64,000 nt of DNA from Pseudoalteromonas phenolica (GTDB taxonomy: Bacteria; Pseudomonadota; Gammaproteobacteria; Enterobacterales; Alteromonadaceae), in NCBI RefSeq assembly GCF_005886345.1, contig NZ_PNEC01000043.1:37592-101591 (forward strand). Reading direction: 5' to 3'. Below, in pieces: positions 26,915 through 34,516 of this stretch (positions are counted from its first letter, which is position 1; the number at the start of each line of letters is the position of its first letter). A program made the translations under genes and the position numbers. The notes below the pieces were generated by a model. That model saw only the letters and a list, made by a program, of their open reading frames with translations. It searched no databases and was not told where the DNA came from.

Positions 26915-27373
26915 ATGAGAATCCTTAGTTTTCTGACATTGTTTATTTTTTGTTTCACTTTGCAGGCTAATCCTGCCTTTGAAGACAAAGCTTCAGCTTT
27001 GAGCAGTACTAAAACCGAAGAAGAAAAAGCCGCTGAAAAAGTCATCGATCAATTAATTGTTGCCTATAATGAGCAAGATATTAAGGCATTCTTAGCATTG
27101 TATGCAGATGATGTTGAGTTCTATATGTATCCGCAACAGTTGATGTTTACAGGCAAAGAAGATTTAATAAAAAGATATGGTTTAATGTTTAAGAAAATGA
27201 AATGCTTAAATTCAAAGTCTCTTAAACGTATAACTCATGGCAGTATTGTAATTGATCATGAAAGTTCTGAAATATGTACAAAAGATGTGGGCGTAATTGA
27301 TAAACGCTCTGAGTTTGTGACTAGCTACCAAATTGAAAAAGGTAAAATCAAAAAGGTGGTATTTTTTAGGTAA
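26915..27373 (+). CDS. Exported NTF2/SnoaL-like protein
   Basis: The start is placed at ATG 26915 so that the product begins with a clean signal peptide, MRILSFLTLFIFCFTLQA; upstream starts would add a non-signal extension. The mature part, about 134 residues, has the small cone-shaped NTF2-like layout: AAEKVIDQLIVAYNEQDIKAFLALYADDVEFYM near residues 40-72, then a beta-rich half with ITHGSIVIDHESSE. Such domains bind small ligands or act as isomerases; no catalytic assignment is possible. It has two Cys (KCLNS and EICTK) that could form a disulphide. The next gene starts 5 bases downstream, so they are co-transcribed. Confidence 0.82.
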   Translation: MRILSFLTLFIFCFTLQANPAFEDKASALSSTKTEEEKAAEKVIDQLIVAYNEQDIKAFLALYADDVEFYMYPQQLMFTGKEDLIKRYGLMFKKMKCLNSKSLKRITHGSIVIDHESSEICTKDVGVIDKRSEFVTSYQIEKGKIKKVVFFR

Positions 27374-27378
27374 ACATA

Positions 27379-27693
27379 ATGAATAAAGACATGAGGATCC
27401 AACTTTTGTATCGCGTTGAGCCCGGGTGTTTGGGTCCTGATGGTATTGACCAGATAGAAGCATTTTGTCAATTTGCCGCGAAAAAAATCCCACCTCCGAA
27501 TTATGCAATTTTTTCTTTTACCCCCCGCTATGACAAGCAACTCGATGAAAAAGAATATTCTTTAATGAATCGAAAGTTATCAGATGCGCAGATCAACAGT
27601 TATTTCGAAAAAATAGACAAACCCTTGGATGAATTCGAATCGCAAGTAGACGAATTAATCGCATTTGCAGTTGATGCTTTTTTTGACAGGTAA
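27379..27693 (+). CDS. Small conserved hypothetical protein
   Basis: The 104-residue product begins 5 bases after the NTF2-like gene. It has no signal peptide or membrane helix. The opening MRIQLLYRVEPGCLGPDGID, followed by IEAFCQFAAKKI, is a recognisable conserved block that I have seen in Alteromonadales hypothetical proteins; the second half is acidic (KPLDEFESQVDELIAF). Two Cys (GCLG and FCQF) might bind metal. Function is unknown. Confidence 0.8.
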   Translation: MNKDMRIQLLYRVEPGCLGPDGIDQIEAFCQFAAKKIPPPNYAIFSFTPRYDKQLDEKEYSLMNRKLSDAQINSYFEKIDKPLDEFESQVDELIAFAVDAFFDR

Positions 27694-27745
27694 GTTATGG
27701 TTTATATGGTAGGATAGATTTTTTAAATTATGCCTTGAGGAATAG

Positions 27746-28465
27746 ATGAGATTTGTACTGAGCATTTTATTACTTCTGCACTTTAAGGTATTCGCGATTA
27801 CATCTATCCAGGTTGTAACTGAAGAATGGTTACCCTATAACTATACTAATTCAGACGGTCAGTTAGTTGGTCGCTCCACCGATAAGGTAAGGGCTGTGCT
27901 AGATGATGTTGGTGTAAGCTATACCATCCGCAGCTATCCTTGGTTACGCTCAATGCGGCTTGCGAAAACGCAACCCAACACCATGATCTATTCAATTTAC
28001 CGCACCCCAGAGCGAGAAAAGCAATTTCAATGGGTTTGCCCTTTAATGGCACCCGTAAAAGAGTATTTATTTGCTTTGAAAACGCGAGATGATATTCAAT
28101 TAACAACCCTAGATGATGCTAAAAAATATCTCACTTCAATTGTCAGGGGAAGTGTGAGTGAAGGGTATTTAACAGATGCAGGCTTTGAACCGGGCGTAAA
28201 TTTAGATTTAACATCAGATCCAAAATCAACACCTAGAAAGTTGCTTGCTGGTAGAGTAGACCTTATTTTACATACTGAGTATACGGCTTCAGAAAGAATG
28301 AAAGAATTAGGCTATAGTTATTCTATGCTAAGAAAAGTGCTTGAAGTGAAAGAAATTGATAATCGCAGAGCATGTATGGCATTTAGTTTAAAAACAGACA
28401 AAGCACTTGTTGAACGTGTGCAACGTGCACTTGATAAGTATAATAAATTACACGGTGAGAGTTGA
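27746..28465 (+). CDS. Periplasmic solute-binding protein (SBP family 3), orphan
   Basis: The 239-residue product has a signal peptide (MRFVLSILLLLHFKVFA) and the amino-acid-type solute-binding fold: VVTEEWLPYNYTNSDGQLVG near residue 24, IRSYPWLRSMRLAKTQPNTMIYS, then VRGSVSEGYLTDAGF (hinge) and LLAGRVDLILHTEY near 168. Normally such a protein delivers an amino acid or peptide to an ABC permease, or to a chemoreceptor or sensor kinase, but no ABC importer genes are near. Related orphans are common in Pseudoalteromonas and Shewanella. Ligand is unknown. Confidence 0.88.
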   Translation: MRFVLSILLLLHFKVFAITSIQVVTEEWLPYNYTNSDGQLVGRSTDKVRAVLDDVGVSYTIRSYPWLRSMRLAKTQPNTMIYSIYRTPEREKQFQWVCPLMAPVKEYLFALKTRDDIQLTTLDDAKKYLTSIVRGSVSEGYLTDAGFEPGVNLDLTSDPKSTPRKLLAGRVDLILHTEYTASERMKELGYSYSMLRKVLEVKEIDNRRACMAFSLKTDKALVERVQRALDKYNKLHGES

Positions 28466-28519
28466 AATTTAACACTTAGCCCAAATCTACTAAGTTATTG
28501 ACCATTCAGAGTATCTAAG

Positions 28520-28777
28520 ATGAACCCAATTATCGCGATTTTAAAAGAACATAATATTGCTGATGAGCAGATCAAAAGCCTTTTTGAAACGTTAACTGAA
28601 AACCCGCTTATGGCGATGGGCGTTGTACAGCAACTTGGTATTCCACAAGATAAACTGCAACAGCTTATGGGGTTAGTTATGCAAAACCCTGGTTTGATAA
28701 AAGAAGCCGTAGAAGAATTAGGCTTGGATTTTGCTAAAGTCGAGGCTGCTAAAGAGAAGCTTTCAAATCAGCAATAA
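28520..28777 (+). CDS. DUF2999 family protein
   Basis: The 85-residue all-helical cytosolic protein starts MNPIIAILKEHNIADEQI and contains PLMAMGVVQQLGIPQDKLQQL and LVMQNPGLIKEAVEELG. I recognise this as the DUF2999 family found in Vibrio, Shewanella and Pseudoalteromonas. It has no known function. It is followed by a strong palindromic terminator. Confidence 0.82.
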   Translation: MNPIIAILKEHNIADEQIKSLFETLTENPLMAMGVVQQLGIPQDKLQQLMGLVMQNPGLIKEAVEELGLDFAKVEAAKEKLSNQQ

Positions 28778-28785
28778 AGCTGTAA

Positions 28786-28804
28786 GAGCGGGTTTAACCC
28801 GCTC
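28786..28804. terminator. Palindromic terminator between DUF2999 gene and converging membrane protein gene
   Basis: GAGCGGGTTTAACCCGCTC is a perfect 9-1-9 palindrome between converging genes and abuts the stop of the minus-strand gene. Flanks are AT-rich, so it may serve both strands. Confidence 0.65.
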
Positions 28805-28807
28805 AAT

Positions 28808-29266
28808 TTAAATATCTACCTTATATAAGTGCAATTCAGCATCTGATTTAATCAATTTTTCAATATTTTCTTTATCTTGCTCTTCAGCTTCAATGTACAT
28901 TGCCAAAGTATCTTCTTTATCTTTTAAAAGTTCTTGGCATGAAACATAGTGCGCAACCTGTTCAATGCCGACTAGTCCACACACCCAAAGACTAAATAGT
29001 AATACAACTAGGCTACCAATTATGAATAAGCTGATTGAAATTTGCGTCATTGAAGCTGCAATCAATGCAGATACGATAACTAAAATTGCAAATAAAGATT
29101 CAACTTTGATTAATTTAGCTACTTTGCTTGTGAGCCAAATATGCCATGGATGAGGCTCGTGGCTACAAAGGTGTGTGATGTCTTCAACGTAGGCAATTCC
29201 TTTTACTCTGTCTTCAACTGATTTAAAGGTTTTATAATTCTGACTGGTGATCAAATAGTACAGCAT
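28808..29266 (-). CDS. Two-helix inner-membrane protein of unknown function
   Basis: The 152-residue product has an N-terminal alpha/beta segment (MLYYLITSQNYKTFKSVEDRV), then HLCSHEPHPWHIW, two adjacent transmembrane helices at about 62-80 and 83-98 (LFAILVIVSALIAASM, SLFIIGSLVVLLFSLWVCGLV), and a cytosolic acidic helical tail. No family is recognised. The ordering resembles small membrane proteins that sense or stabilise something at the inner membrane. It faces the DUF2999 gene and shares a palindromic terminator. Confidence 0.75.
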   Translation of the reverse strand: MLYYLITSQNYKTFKSVEDRVKGIAYVEDITHLCSHEPHPWHIWLTSKVAKLIKVESLFAILVIVSALIAASMTQISISLFIIGSLVVLLFSLWVCGLVGIEQVAHYVSCQELLKDKEDTLAMYIEAEEQDKENIEKLIKSDAELHLYKVDI

Positions 29267-29435
29267 AGTGTTTGCCTCGCTTGATGAGTAAATATCATTA
29301 CGCTGGCAAACAGAAAAGGATCAGCTTTGCTGAATTGTATTACTTTTAACTTTATTAGTAGCAATATCTAAACTCTAAAGTATTTGTATTAATTTATGTA
29401 CAAAAATGACAGCAATGCATGCTGCCGTTCTGTTA

Positions 29436-29985
29436 CTAACAAAATTGCTGAATGAGCTTGGTTTGCTTTCTTAAAAGCTCAGAGACTTGTTGCCCGCTTT
29501 GAGGGGGCGCATTCAGGTTCTCTATAGTGGATTCATCATTAACTCGGCCAACTACAACTCGGACTTTTGCTTGCTGCATGTTTATCGCCAAGGATAGAGA
29601 GCCAACAGCATTGTTATTGCCTAAATATGAAAATGACATAAGTGGGTTATGGTAGGCTGCTTTGGCCCAAGTTCATGTTTTATCTTGGTGACAAATGCGT
29701 ATACCCAATAAAAGCGGCCATCTTTACTTTGGTTTTCTACTGGGCCCATCCATGATTTACCAGACTCTATGGTCACCCATAAGTTAGCAAATGCTAATTT
29801 AGGCACATCATTTTGGCGAACTAGGTTATGTGGCTTGCCATAAATTTCTTCTTTGTTGTATCCCGATACCTCACAAAAGGCATCATTTTCGTAAGTAATT
29901 CTACTTTTTTAGGAGCAGTAGTCGCAGAAATACGACTACAAACTTTGACTGGGATTGAGTTAAGTCAATTAATTTGTCGCTTTTT
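29436..29985 (-). pseudogene. Decayed Aer-like PAS chemoreceptor
   Basis: On the minus strand an N-terminal PAS region of the aerotaxis/MCP type is recognisable: ITYENDAFCEVSGYNKEEIY, GKPHNLVRQNDVPKLAFANL, W, TIESGKSWMGPVENQSKDGR, YWVYAFVTKI. The segment just upstream, SATTAPKK, is in a different frame and would join if one A were restored in the A6 run at about 29910-29915. After the PAS a stop occurs, and in another frame a short tail ends in SGQQVSELLRKQTKLIQQF, resembling the extreme C-terminus of an MCP. The membrane and signalling helices in between are missing. So this is a deleted, frameshifted remnant. Confidence 0.6.
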
Positions 29986-30002
29986 TATGCGAATAGAGCA
30001 AG

Positions 30003-30587
30003 TTAGCCTCTACTTAGCTGAGCGATGAGACTTTCTTTAATACTAGGCCATTGTTCATCAACAATGCTAAAAGTAGCAGTGTTACGGAATGTACCGTCAG
30101 GCAATTTGCGTTGTTTATAAGCAATTCCCTCAAAGCGCGCACCTAAACGTGCAATAGCATTACGTGAGATTGAGTTATTTTCGTGCGTACAGAATGTCAC
30201 CCTAGTGAGATTGAGCTGCTCGAAAGCATGGTTTAGTAATAAATATTTTGCATGGGTATTTACATGCGTTTTCTGCGCAGATTTGGCAATAAAAGTATGA
30301 CCAATCTCCGCGCTTTGATGGACTGGATCTAATCGAAACAGTCTCGTGGTGCCAACAAGGGTATTCGATGTTTTATCAATAATGGCCATAACTAATTGGG
30401 ACTGGCTGTTAAACTGTGCTGTTTCTTCAAACCATTTCGTTATAACTGGTTTATTTTCACAATAATTAAAAAACACCCACTGCCAAATATCAGGATGACT
30501 TCCTGCTTTTAACAATGATTCTAAATGTACTTGTTTTAATGGGGTTAACATGACCTTGTCAGTTTCTAGGGAGATAGCTTCAAACAT
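30003..30587 (-). CDS. GNAT-family N-acetyltransferase (RimJ/RimL-like)
   Basis: The start at 30587 has an excellent TTAGGAG site 6 bases upstream. The 194-residue product has a RimJ/RimL-like layout: LETDKVMLTPLKQVHLESLL at the start, then VMAIIDKTSNTLVGTTRLFRLDP, SAEIGHTFIAKSAQKTHVNTHAKYLL near residue 90 (acetyl-CoA loop region), VTFCTHENNSISRNAIARLGARFEG and RNTATFSIVDEQWP. This group acetylates protein N-termini, antibiotics or amino acids; the actual target is not indicated. It lies immediately left of the Aer-like remnant and divergent from the solute-binding gene. Confidence 0.9.
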   Translation of the reverse strand: MFEAISLETDKVMLTPLKQVHLESLLKAGSHPDIWQWVFFNYCENKPVITKWFEETAQFNSQSQLVMAIIDKTSNTLVGTTRLFRLDPVHQSAEIGHTFIAKSAQKTHVNTHAKYLLLNHAFEQLNLTRVTFCTHENNSISRNAIARLGARFEGIAYKQRKLPDGTFRNTATFSIVDEQWPSIKESLIAQLSRG

Positions 30588-30742
30588 GTTTTTACTCCTA
30601 ACTAATATTCTTAAACATATGAAGCAAATCTACTTGAAATTAGGTCTAGTCAATACAACCAGTTTTATATACATAATTAGACCAGTTATAGTCCTTTATT
30701 ATTATTGAGCTATTGTAAAAATTACGATTTAATAACGGTGGG

Positions 30743-31639
30743 TTGAAAAAGTTATGGAATGATATGATCCGTCTAGTTTTAGTGTGCTATGGTCTTCTCC
30801 TTTTCTCTGTATGCCGTGCAGAGATGGATAATTCTTCAGTAACAATTGCAATTCAAGATGATATAAAAACACAATACTTTGAGTTTATTGCTGGTAGAAA
30901 TATCCTCGATGTTGATGACTACACAGGTCTTCATGCATCACGTGATGTCGTTGAACATGCGTTGTTAATTAAAGCCATTCGTTTAGGCGGTTTTACACTT
31001 CCGGTAAAATACATTCAAGTCGACCACCCTCCAAGACGTATTAAATTGATGCAGCAGGGGTTAATTCACCTTAGTGCAACACCTATGTGGCTCAATGAAA
31101 TTAAACGCTATGAGCATAAGTTGCATATTAGTAAAACAGTTTTAGCAGCAGGTCGAGCTGAAGCGGGTCTATACACACATAGTGCAAACACCGACGTGCT
31201 AGCGGTTAATAAACCTGCCGAGCTGATGAAGTTAGTCGCAGTATCTAATCAAAATTGGCAACATGATTGGAAGATTTTAAAGCAGCTTAATTTCAACGGT
31301 CTATATCACACCGGTAAATATACGACTATGCTTGATATGCTTTATAAAAAGCGCGCAGATGTTATGTTGGGACCATTTTATAACTCTAATGATCTTAGTT
31401 TTACCCACAATGGTGAAACTTACTTACCCATCAGTAACTTCAAAGTCATCATGCCTGATAGTCGTCATTTTCCAGTATCTCGCCATACAGCCCATAGCCA
31501 GCCATTAATCGAAGCATTAGATAAAGGCCTCGTAATTTTACAAGCGCGCGGTGAAATAGAAAAAGCCTATCGTCAATCTGGTTATGTTAATGACAAAGTG
31601 GCACAGTGGCAGGTAATAAATCAACCTGCAAAGATGTAG
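30743..31639 (+). CDS. Periplasmic solute-binding protein, divergent SBP family 3 type
   Basis: The product has 298 residues with a TTG start at 30743, or 291 from the ATG at 30764. Both give a signal peptide ending in FSVCRA. The rest shows a two-lobe binding fold with VTIAIQDDIKTQYFE near residue 35, LIHLSATPMWLNEIKRYEHKLHIS near 115 and LYKKRADVMLGPFYNSN near 205, and a C-terminal helix ARGEIEKAYRQSGY. No ABC importer is present. The next gene, a MocR-like regulator, starts 2 bases after its stop, so they are co-transcribed. The binding protein may therefore feed the same metabolic decision as the PLP-dependent regulator. Confidence 0.85.
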   Translation: MKKLWNDMIRLVLVCYGLLLFSVCRAEMDNSSVTIAIQDDIKTQYFEFIAGRNILDVDDYTGLHASRDVVEHALLIKAIRLGGFTLPVKYIQVDHPPRRIKLMQQGLIHLSATPMWLNEIKRYEHKLHISKTVLAAGRAEAGLYTHSANTDVLAVNKPAELMKLVAVSNQNWQHDWKILKQLNFNGLYHTGKYTTMLDMLYKKRADVMLGPFYNSNDLSFTHNGETYLPISNFKVIMPDSRHFPVSRHTAHSQPLIEALDKGLVILQARGEIEKAYRQSGYVNDKVAQWQVINQPAKM

Positions 31640-31640
31640 T

Positions 31641-33104
31641 ATGCAACCCCTAGAGATAACGTTTTCTGAACACAAAGCCAAGTATGAACAGTTAATAGAG
31701 GTGTATCGTAGCGCCATTAAATCAGCGGAATTACTGCCCGGCACTCAGCTTCCATCAGCTCGTTATTTGGCTGATTTTTATGGTGTAAACCGCCATACAG
31801 TGATGATGGCAATGCAAAGTTTAGCGTCAGAAGGCTGGCTAAATACGCAACTAAGAAAGGCCTATGTCGTCAGTGATGATCTGCCGATAGAGTCAAGTGC
31901 CACATATGGCCGTCAAGAGAGCAAAGCGCCTTTCTCATTTCAATTTTCAACGTCAAATTACGAATTCAATGAAGTAGATTTATCTCAATACCAATACATT
32001 TTTGCAGGTGGCTTACCTGATTTAAGTGCTTTTCCAAAACAAGCTTTTAAACAATCAATGAATATGGCAGCAAGGCAATTTAATGCGCAAGACATGCACT
32101 ACGCTAACAGTGCAGGTGTTGATGCGTTAAAGCTGCAAATTATGCGTTACCTCAGCCAAGCAAGAGCATTAGATCTTGATGATTTATTAATTTGTAATGG
32201 TTCTCAAGAAGCACTGTATCTCGTTGCTAAAGCATTTATTAACAAAGGCGATTGTGTTGCCATAGAAACATTGGGCTACCCGCCTGCTAGAATGGCGTTT
32301 GAAAGTTGTGGTGCTGATCTAGTCGATATTAAGCAGGATGAGCAAGGCATATGTGTGATAGATTTAGAAGCGCAGCTGAAATCTCGAAAAATTAAGCTGC
32401 TATATTTAACGCCGCTTCATCAATATCCCACAACGGTGACGTTACCGGTTTCTAGGCGTTTGCAAATCTATCAACTCTGCTACCAATATGGTGTCGTGAT
32501 CATTGAAGATGACTACGACCATGAGTTTCATTATCAGTGCAGGCCGTTACAACCTATGGCTGCTGATGACCCTGCAGGGATCGTTATTTATATTTCTACT
32601 TTTTCAAAAATTATGTGTGCTGGTGCTCGTATTGGTTACTTACATGCAGCCCCCATTGTTATGCAAAGGCTGAAAGCATTGAAGAAGTTAATTAATCATA
32701 AGAATGATGTATTTATGCAATTGGCGGTTGCGCACTGGATGCTAAGCGGTGAGTTCGAACGTCATTTAAAGCGGATGACTAAGCTTTACAAACAGCGTTG
32801 GCAAGCGATGTCAGATCAACTCATTGAATTACAACGTCAGGGTGTACCTATATCTTTTACCAAACCTGATGGGGGAATGGCCATTTGGCTACATTGTGAC
32901 TTTGATGTACAAACATTGAAGTCCTCAGCCCAAAAAAAAGGGGTATATTTTCAATCAGAAGATGAGTTTTATCATCTCAACTCGCTCCGCTCTTTACGCC
33001 CATCCACAGAAGCAATGCGCCATATTCGCCTTGGATTTGCTGCACAAACTCCTGAGCAGGCAAAATTAGGCATACAGAAAATATTTAGTGATTACTCAGC
33101 TTAA
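31641..33104 (+). CDS. MocR/GabR-type regulator: GntR DNA-binding domain fused to PLP aminotransferase fold
   Basis: The 487-residue product has an N-terminal GntR winged helix (residues 1-75; PGTQLPSARYLADFYGVNRHT and WLNTQLRKAYVV) joined by a linker to a class I aminotransferase domain. The PLP site is intact: NGSQEALYLVA binds the phosphate, IIEDDYDHEFHY carries the pyridine-contacting Asp, and STFSKIMCAGARIGY holds the Schiff-base Lys near 331. Such proteins sense an amino acid or PLP and control the adjacent genes. It lies 2 bases after the solute-binding gene. The regulated pathway (GABA, taurine, PLP or other) is not identifiable. Confidence 0.95.
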   Translation: MQPLEITFSEHKAKYEQLIEVYRSAIKSAELLPGTQLPSARYLADFYGVNRHTVMMAMQSLASEGWLNTQLRKAYVVSDDLPIESSATYGRQESKAPFSFQFSTSNYEFNEVDLSQYQYIFAGGLPDLSAFPKQAFKQSMNMAARQFNAQDMHYANSAGVDALKLQIMRYLSQARALDLDDLLICNGSQEALYLVAKAFINKGDCVAIETLGYPPARMAFESCGADLVDIKQDEQGICVIDLEAQLKSRKIKLLYLTPLHQYPTTVTLPVSRRLQIYQLCYQYGVVIIEDDYDHEFHYQCRPLQPMAADDPAGIVIYISTFSKIMCAGARIGYLHAAPIVMQRLKALKKLINHKNDVFMQLAVAHWMLSGEFERHLKRMTKLYKQRWQAMSDQLIELQRQGVPISFTKPDGGMAIWLHCDFDVQTLKSSAQKKGVYFQSEDEFYHLNSLRSLRPSTEAMRHIRLGFAAQTPEQAKLGIQKIFSDYSA

Positions 33105-33127
33105 AAACCCCTTAGCAATTCTGGATG

Positions 33128-33592
33128 CTATTTATTGATGTGACTGATAGCCAGCACAGCCTGTTTGATGTCTGTTAAATCAGCTTGAATGGTTTTTCTT
33201 AATTGTTGGTTCATTACTTTAGCCATCAAAACATTCATCAACTTTGCAAACCATGAGTTAGCGACACCTTCAAAGCTCATAATTAACTGGCACTGGCTGC
33301 TACGAGAAATTATCCGCATTTCGGAGAAATAATCATAGCCGTGGCTTTGTGCTTGGGTGGTGTAAAATTCGTTGGTTTTTGCTTCAGTTATCCACATGAC
33401 TTCAGTGGCATCTTTACCAAACATTGAGCGTGTTTCTTGCCATTTCAGACCCTTTAAGCCTTCTTTTGGCTGTTCGATGATAACTAGTCTTTTAATTGCC
33501 GAAATATGTTCATGAGCATGGCGTATATCACTAATGACACGCCAAATCTGCTCTTTAGTTGCTGGAATAGTGATGGCTTCTTGGACCTTCAT
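33128..33592 (-). CDS. SRPBCC-family ligand-binding protein (polyketide cyclase-like)
   Basis: The 154-residue product begins MKVQEAITIPATKEQIWRVI, the START/SRPBCC hallmark, with EMRIISRSSQCQLIMSFEGVA as late strands and a long C-terminal helix (MNQQLRKTIQADLTDIKQAV). It would form a helix-grip cavity for a small hydrophobic ligand. No membrane anchor or catalytic residue is assignable. It is minus-strand and converges on the MocR-like gene with a 23-base gap. Confidence 0.87.
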   Translation of the reverse strand: MKVQEAITIPATKEQIWRVISDIRHAHEHISAIKRLVIIEQPKEGLKGLKWQETRSMFGKDATEVMWITEAKTNEFYTTQAQSHGYDYFSEMRIISRSSQCQLIMSFEGVANSWFAKLMNVLMAKVMNQQLRKTIQADLTDIKQAVLAISHINK

Positions 33593-33693
33593 AAGCGCAG
33601 ATCTATTTATCTATTAATAGTATCTAAGCATAGAATTAAACAGCAAAATTTCACTGTTTAATTCACAATTTAAAGTCGATATAGCGATTCAAA

Positions 33694-34179
33694 CTATAGC
33701 GCTAATGCTGAGGTATTATGTCGAATAAGTTCATATCGACCATTGTGCAAGCGTAATTCAAATAACTTGTTGTATTCATCTTCTTCAATATTAACTCTGT
33801 AACCAGACAAGTGCTTTATCAGTTGCGGGGTTGTATTGCTATGACCGACCACCACAGCGTTGCCTTTGAGTTGTTTTAACTGTGAAGCGAACTGTATCAG
33901 GTCTTTGGGGTTATAGATTGTAACTTCCAACGCCAACTCTTTAGCCAATGGCGCAATGGTTTGCTGAGTGCGTTTATAATCGGTACTGAATAATTGTAAC
34001 GGGTTTGCAATAGCAAGCTGTTGAGCGATATTTTTAGCTCTTTGCTGTCCTTGTTCAGTTAGAGCGGGATCATTGCCCGTACTTTTCTCACTGTGTCGAA
34101 GTAAAAAAATTTGCTCGGGTTGAGCTAATAGAGGACTTGAAAACAGTACAGCAAGGATTGCGATTAAAGCAAACTTCAT
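33694..34179 (-). CDS. Periplasmic histidine phosphatase family protein
   Basis: The 161-residue product has a signal peptide (MKFALIAILAVLFSSPLLA) and the histidine phosphatase core: FLLRHSEKSTGNDPALTEQGQ near residue 25 with the catalytic R-H, FSTDYKRTQQT and VVVGHSNTTPQLIK with the second His near 113. In the usual L-x-R-H-G motif the Gly is replaced by Ser here. The size and signal resemble small SixA-like or exported phosphatases. The substrate is unknown. It is separated from the downstream unit by a 238-base region with enhancer-like sites. Confidence 0.87.
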   Translation of the reverse strand: MKFALIAILAVLFSSPLLAQPEQIFLLRHSEKSTGNDPALTEQGQQRAKNIAQQLAIANPLQLFSTDYKRTQQTIAPLAKELALEVTIYNPKDLIQFASQLKQLKGNAVVVGHSNTTPQLIKHLSGYRVNIEEDEYNKLFELRLHNGRYELIRHNTSALAL

Positions 34180-34278
34180 TTTAATACTCCTTAGTAATCA
34201 AAATAATTATTTTGCTACATTACCAGCCTATTTTTGCAATTCAATGACTTAGCAAGATAAATCAAAAACCATAAAAAG

Positions 34279-34312
34279 TGTCCGAAGCGGACAGTTTTTA
34301 TGTCCGCGGACA
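34279..34312. promoter_or_regulatory. Two TGTCCG palindromes, probable enhancer for NtrC-type regulator
   Basis: TGTCCGAAGCGGACA (34279-34293) and TGTCCGCGGACA (34301-34312) are both perfect dyads with identical half-sites and differ only in the 3-base or 0-base centre. Their centres are about 20 bp (two helical turns) apart. They lie 56-89 bases before the sigma-54-like promoter, the normal position for NtrC-type activator binding. The cognate protein is probably the response regulator at 39132. Confidence 0.6.
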
Positions 34313-34367
34313 AGCGTACATTCGAAGGTTTAAAGTCAAGCTATTGATATTTATTAGTTATTTTTGT

Positions 34368-34383
34368 TGGCACGCTCTTGGTA
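34368..34383 (+). promoter_or_regulatory. Sigma-54-like promoter of the microprotein/ABC operon
   Basis: TGGCACGCTCTTGGTA fits the -24/-12 consensus (TGGCACG-N4-TTGCW): the -24 half is perfect and the -12 half has G-G-T in place of TGC. The start of transcription would be near 34395, followed by the TTAGGAG site of the small gene at 34418. Confidence 0.5.
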
Positions 34384-34417
34384 TCTATTTAAGTAACCAA
34401 CGCTTAGGAGTAACACA

Positions 34418-34507
34418 ATGATATTAACGTCCGCTTTTTTTATTTCACCAGTATTGATGCTGTTGATGTCATTGTTGATCAGTTACACCGAACAAAAGCT
34501 GAACTAA
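34418..34507 (+). CDS. 29-residue membrane microprotein at the head of the ABC efflux operon
   Basis: An ATG at 34418 is preceded by TTAGGAG at optimal spacing (8 bases), one of the best ribosome sites in the window. The frame runs 29 codons to TAA at 34505: MILTSAFFISPVLMLLMSLL then ISYTEQKLN. It has one hydrophobic segment of about 20 residues and a short polar tail, a typical single-pass microprotein. It ends 9 bases before the adaptor gene, whose own site overlaps the end, and lies about 22 bases after the predicted transcription start. It may be a regulator or subunit of the adaptor/permease complex, or act as a coupling leader. I know no named family. Confidence 0.6.
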   Translation: MILTSAFFISPVLMLLMSLLISYTEQKLN

Positions 34508-34516
34508 AAGGATTCG

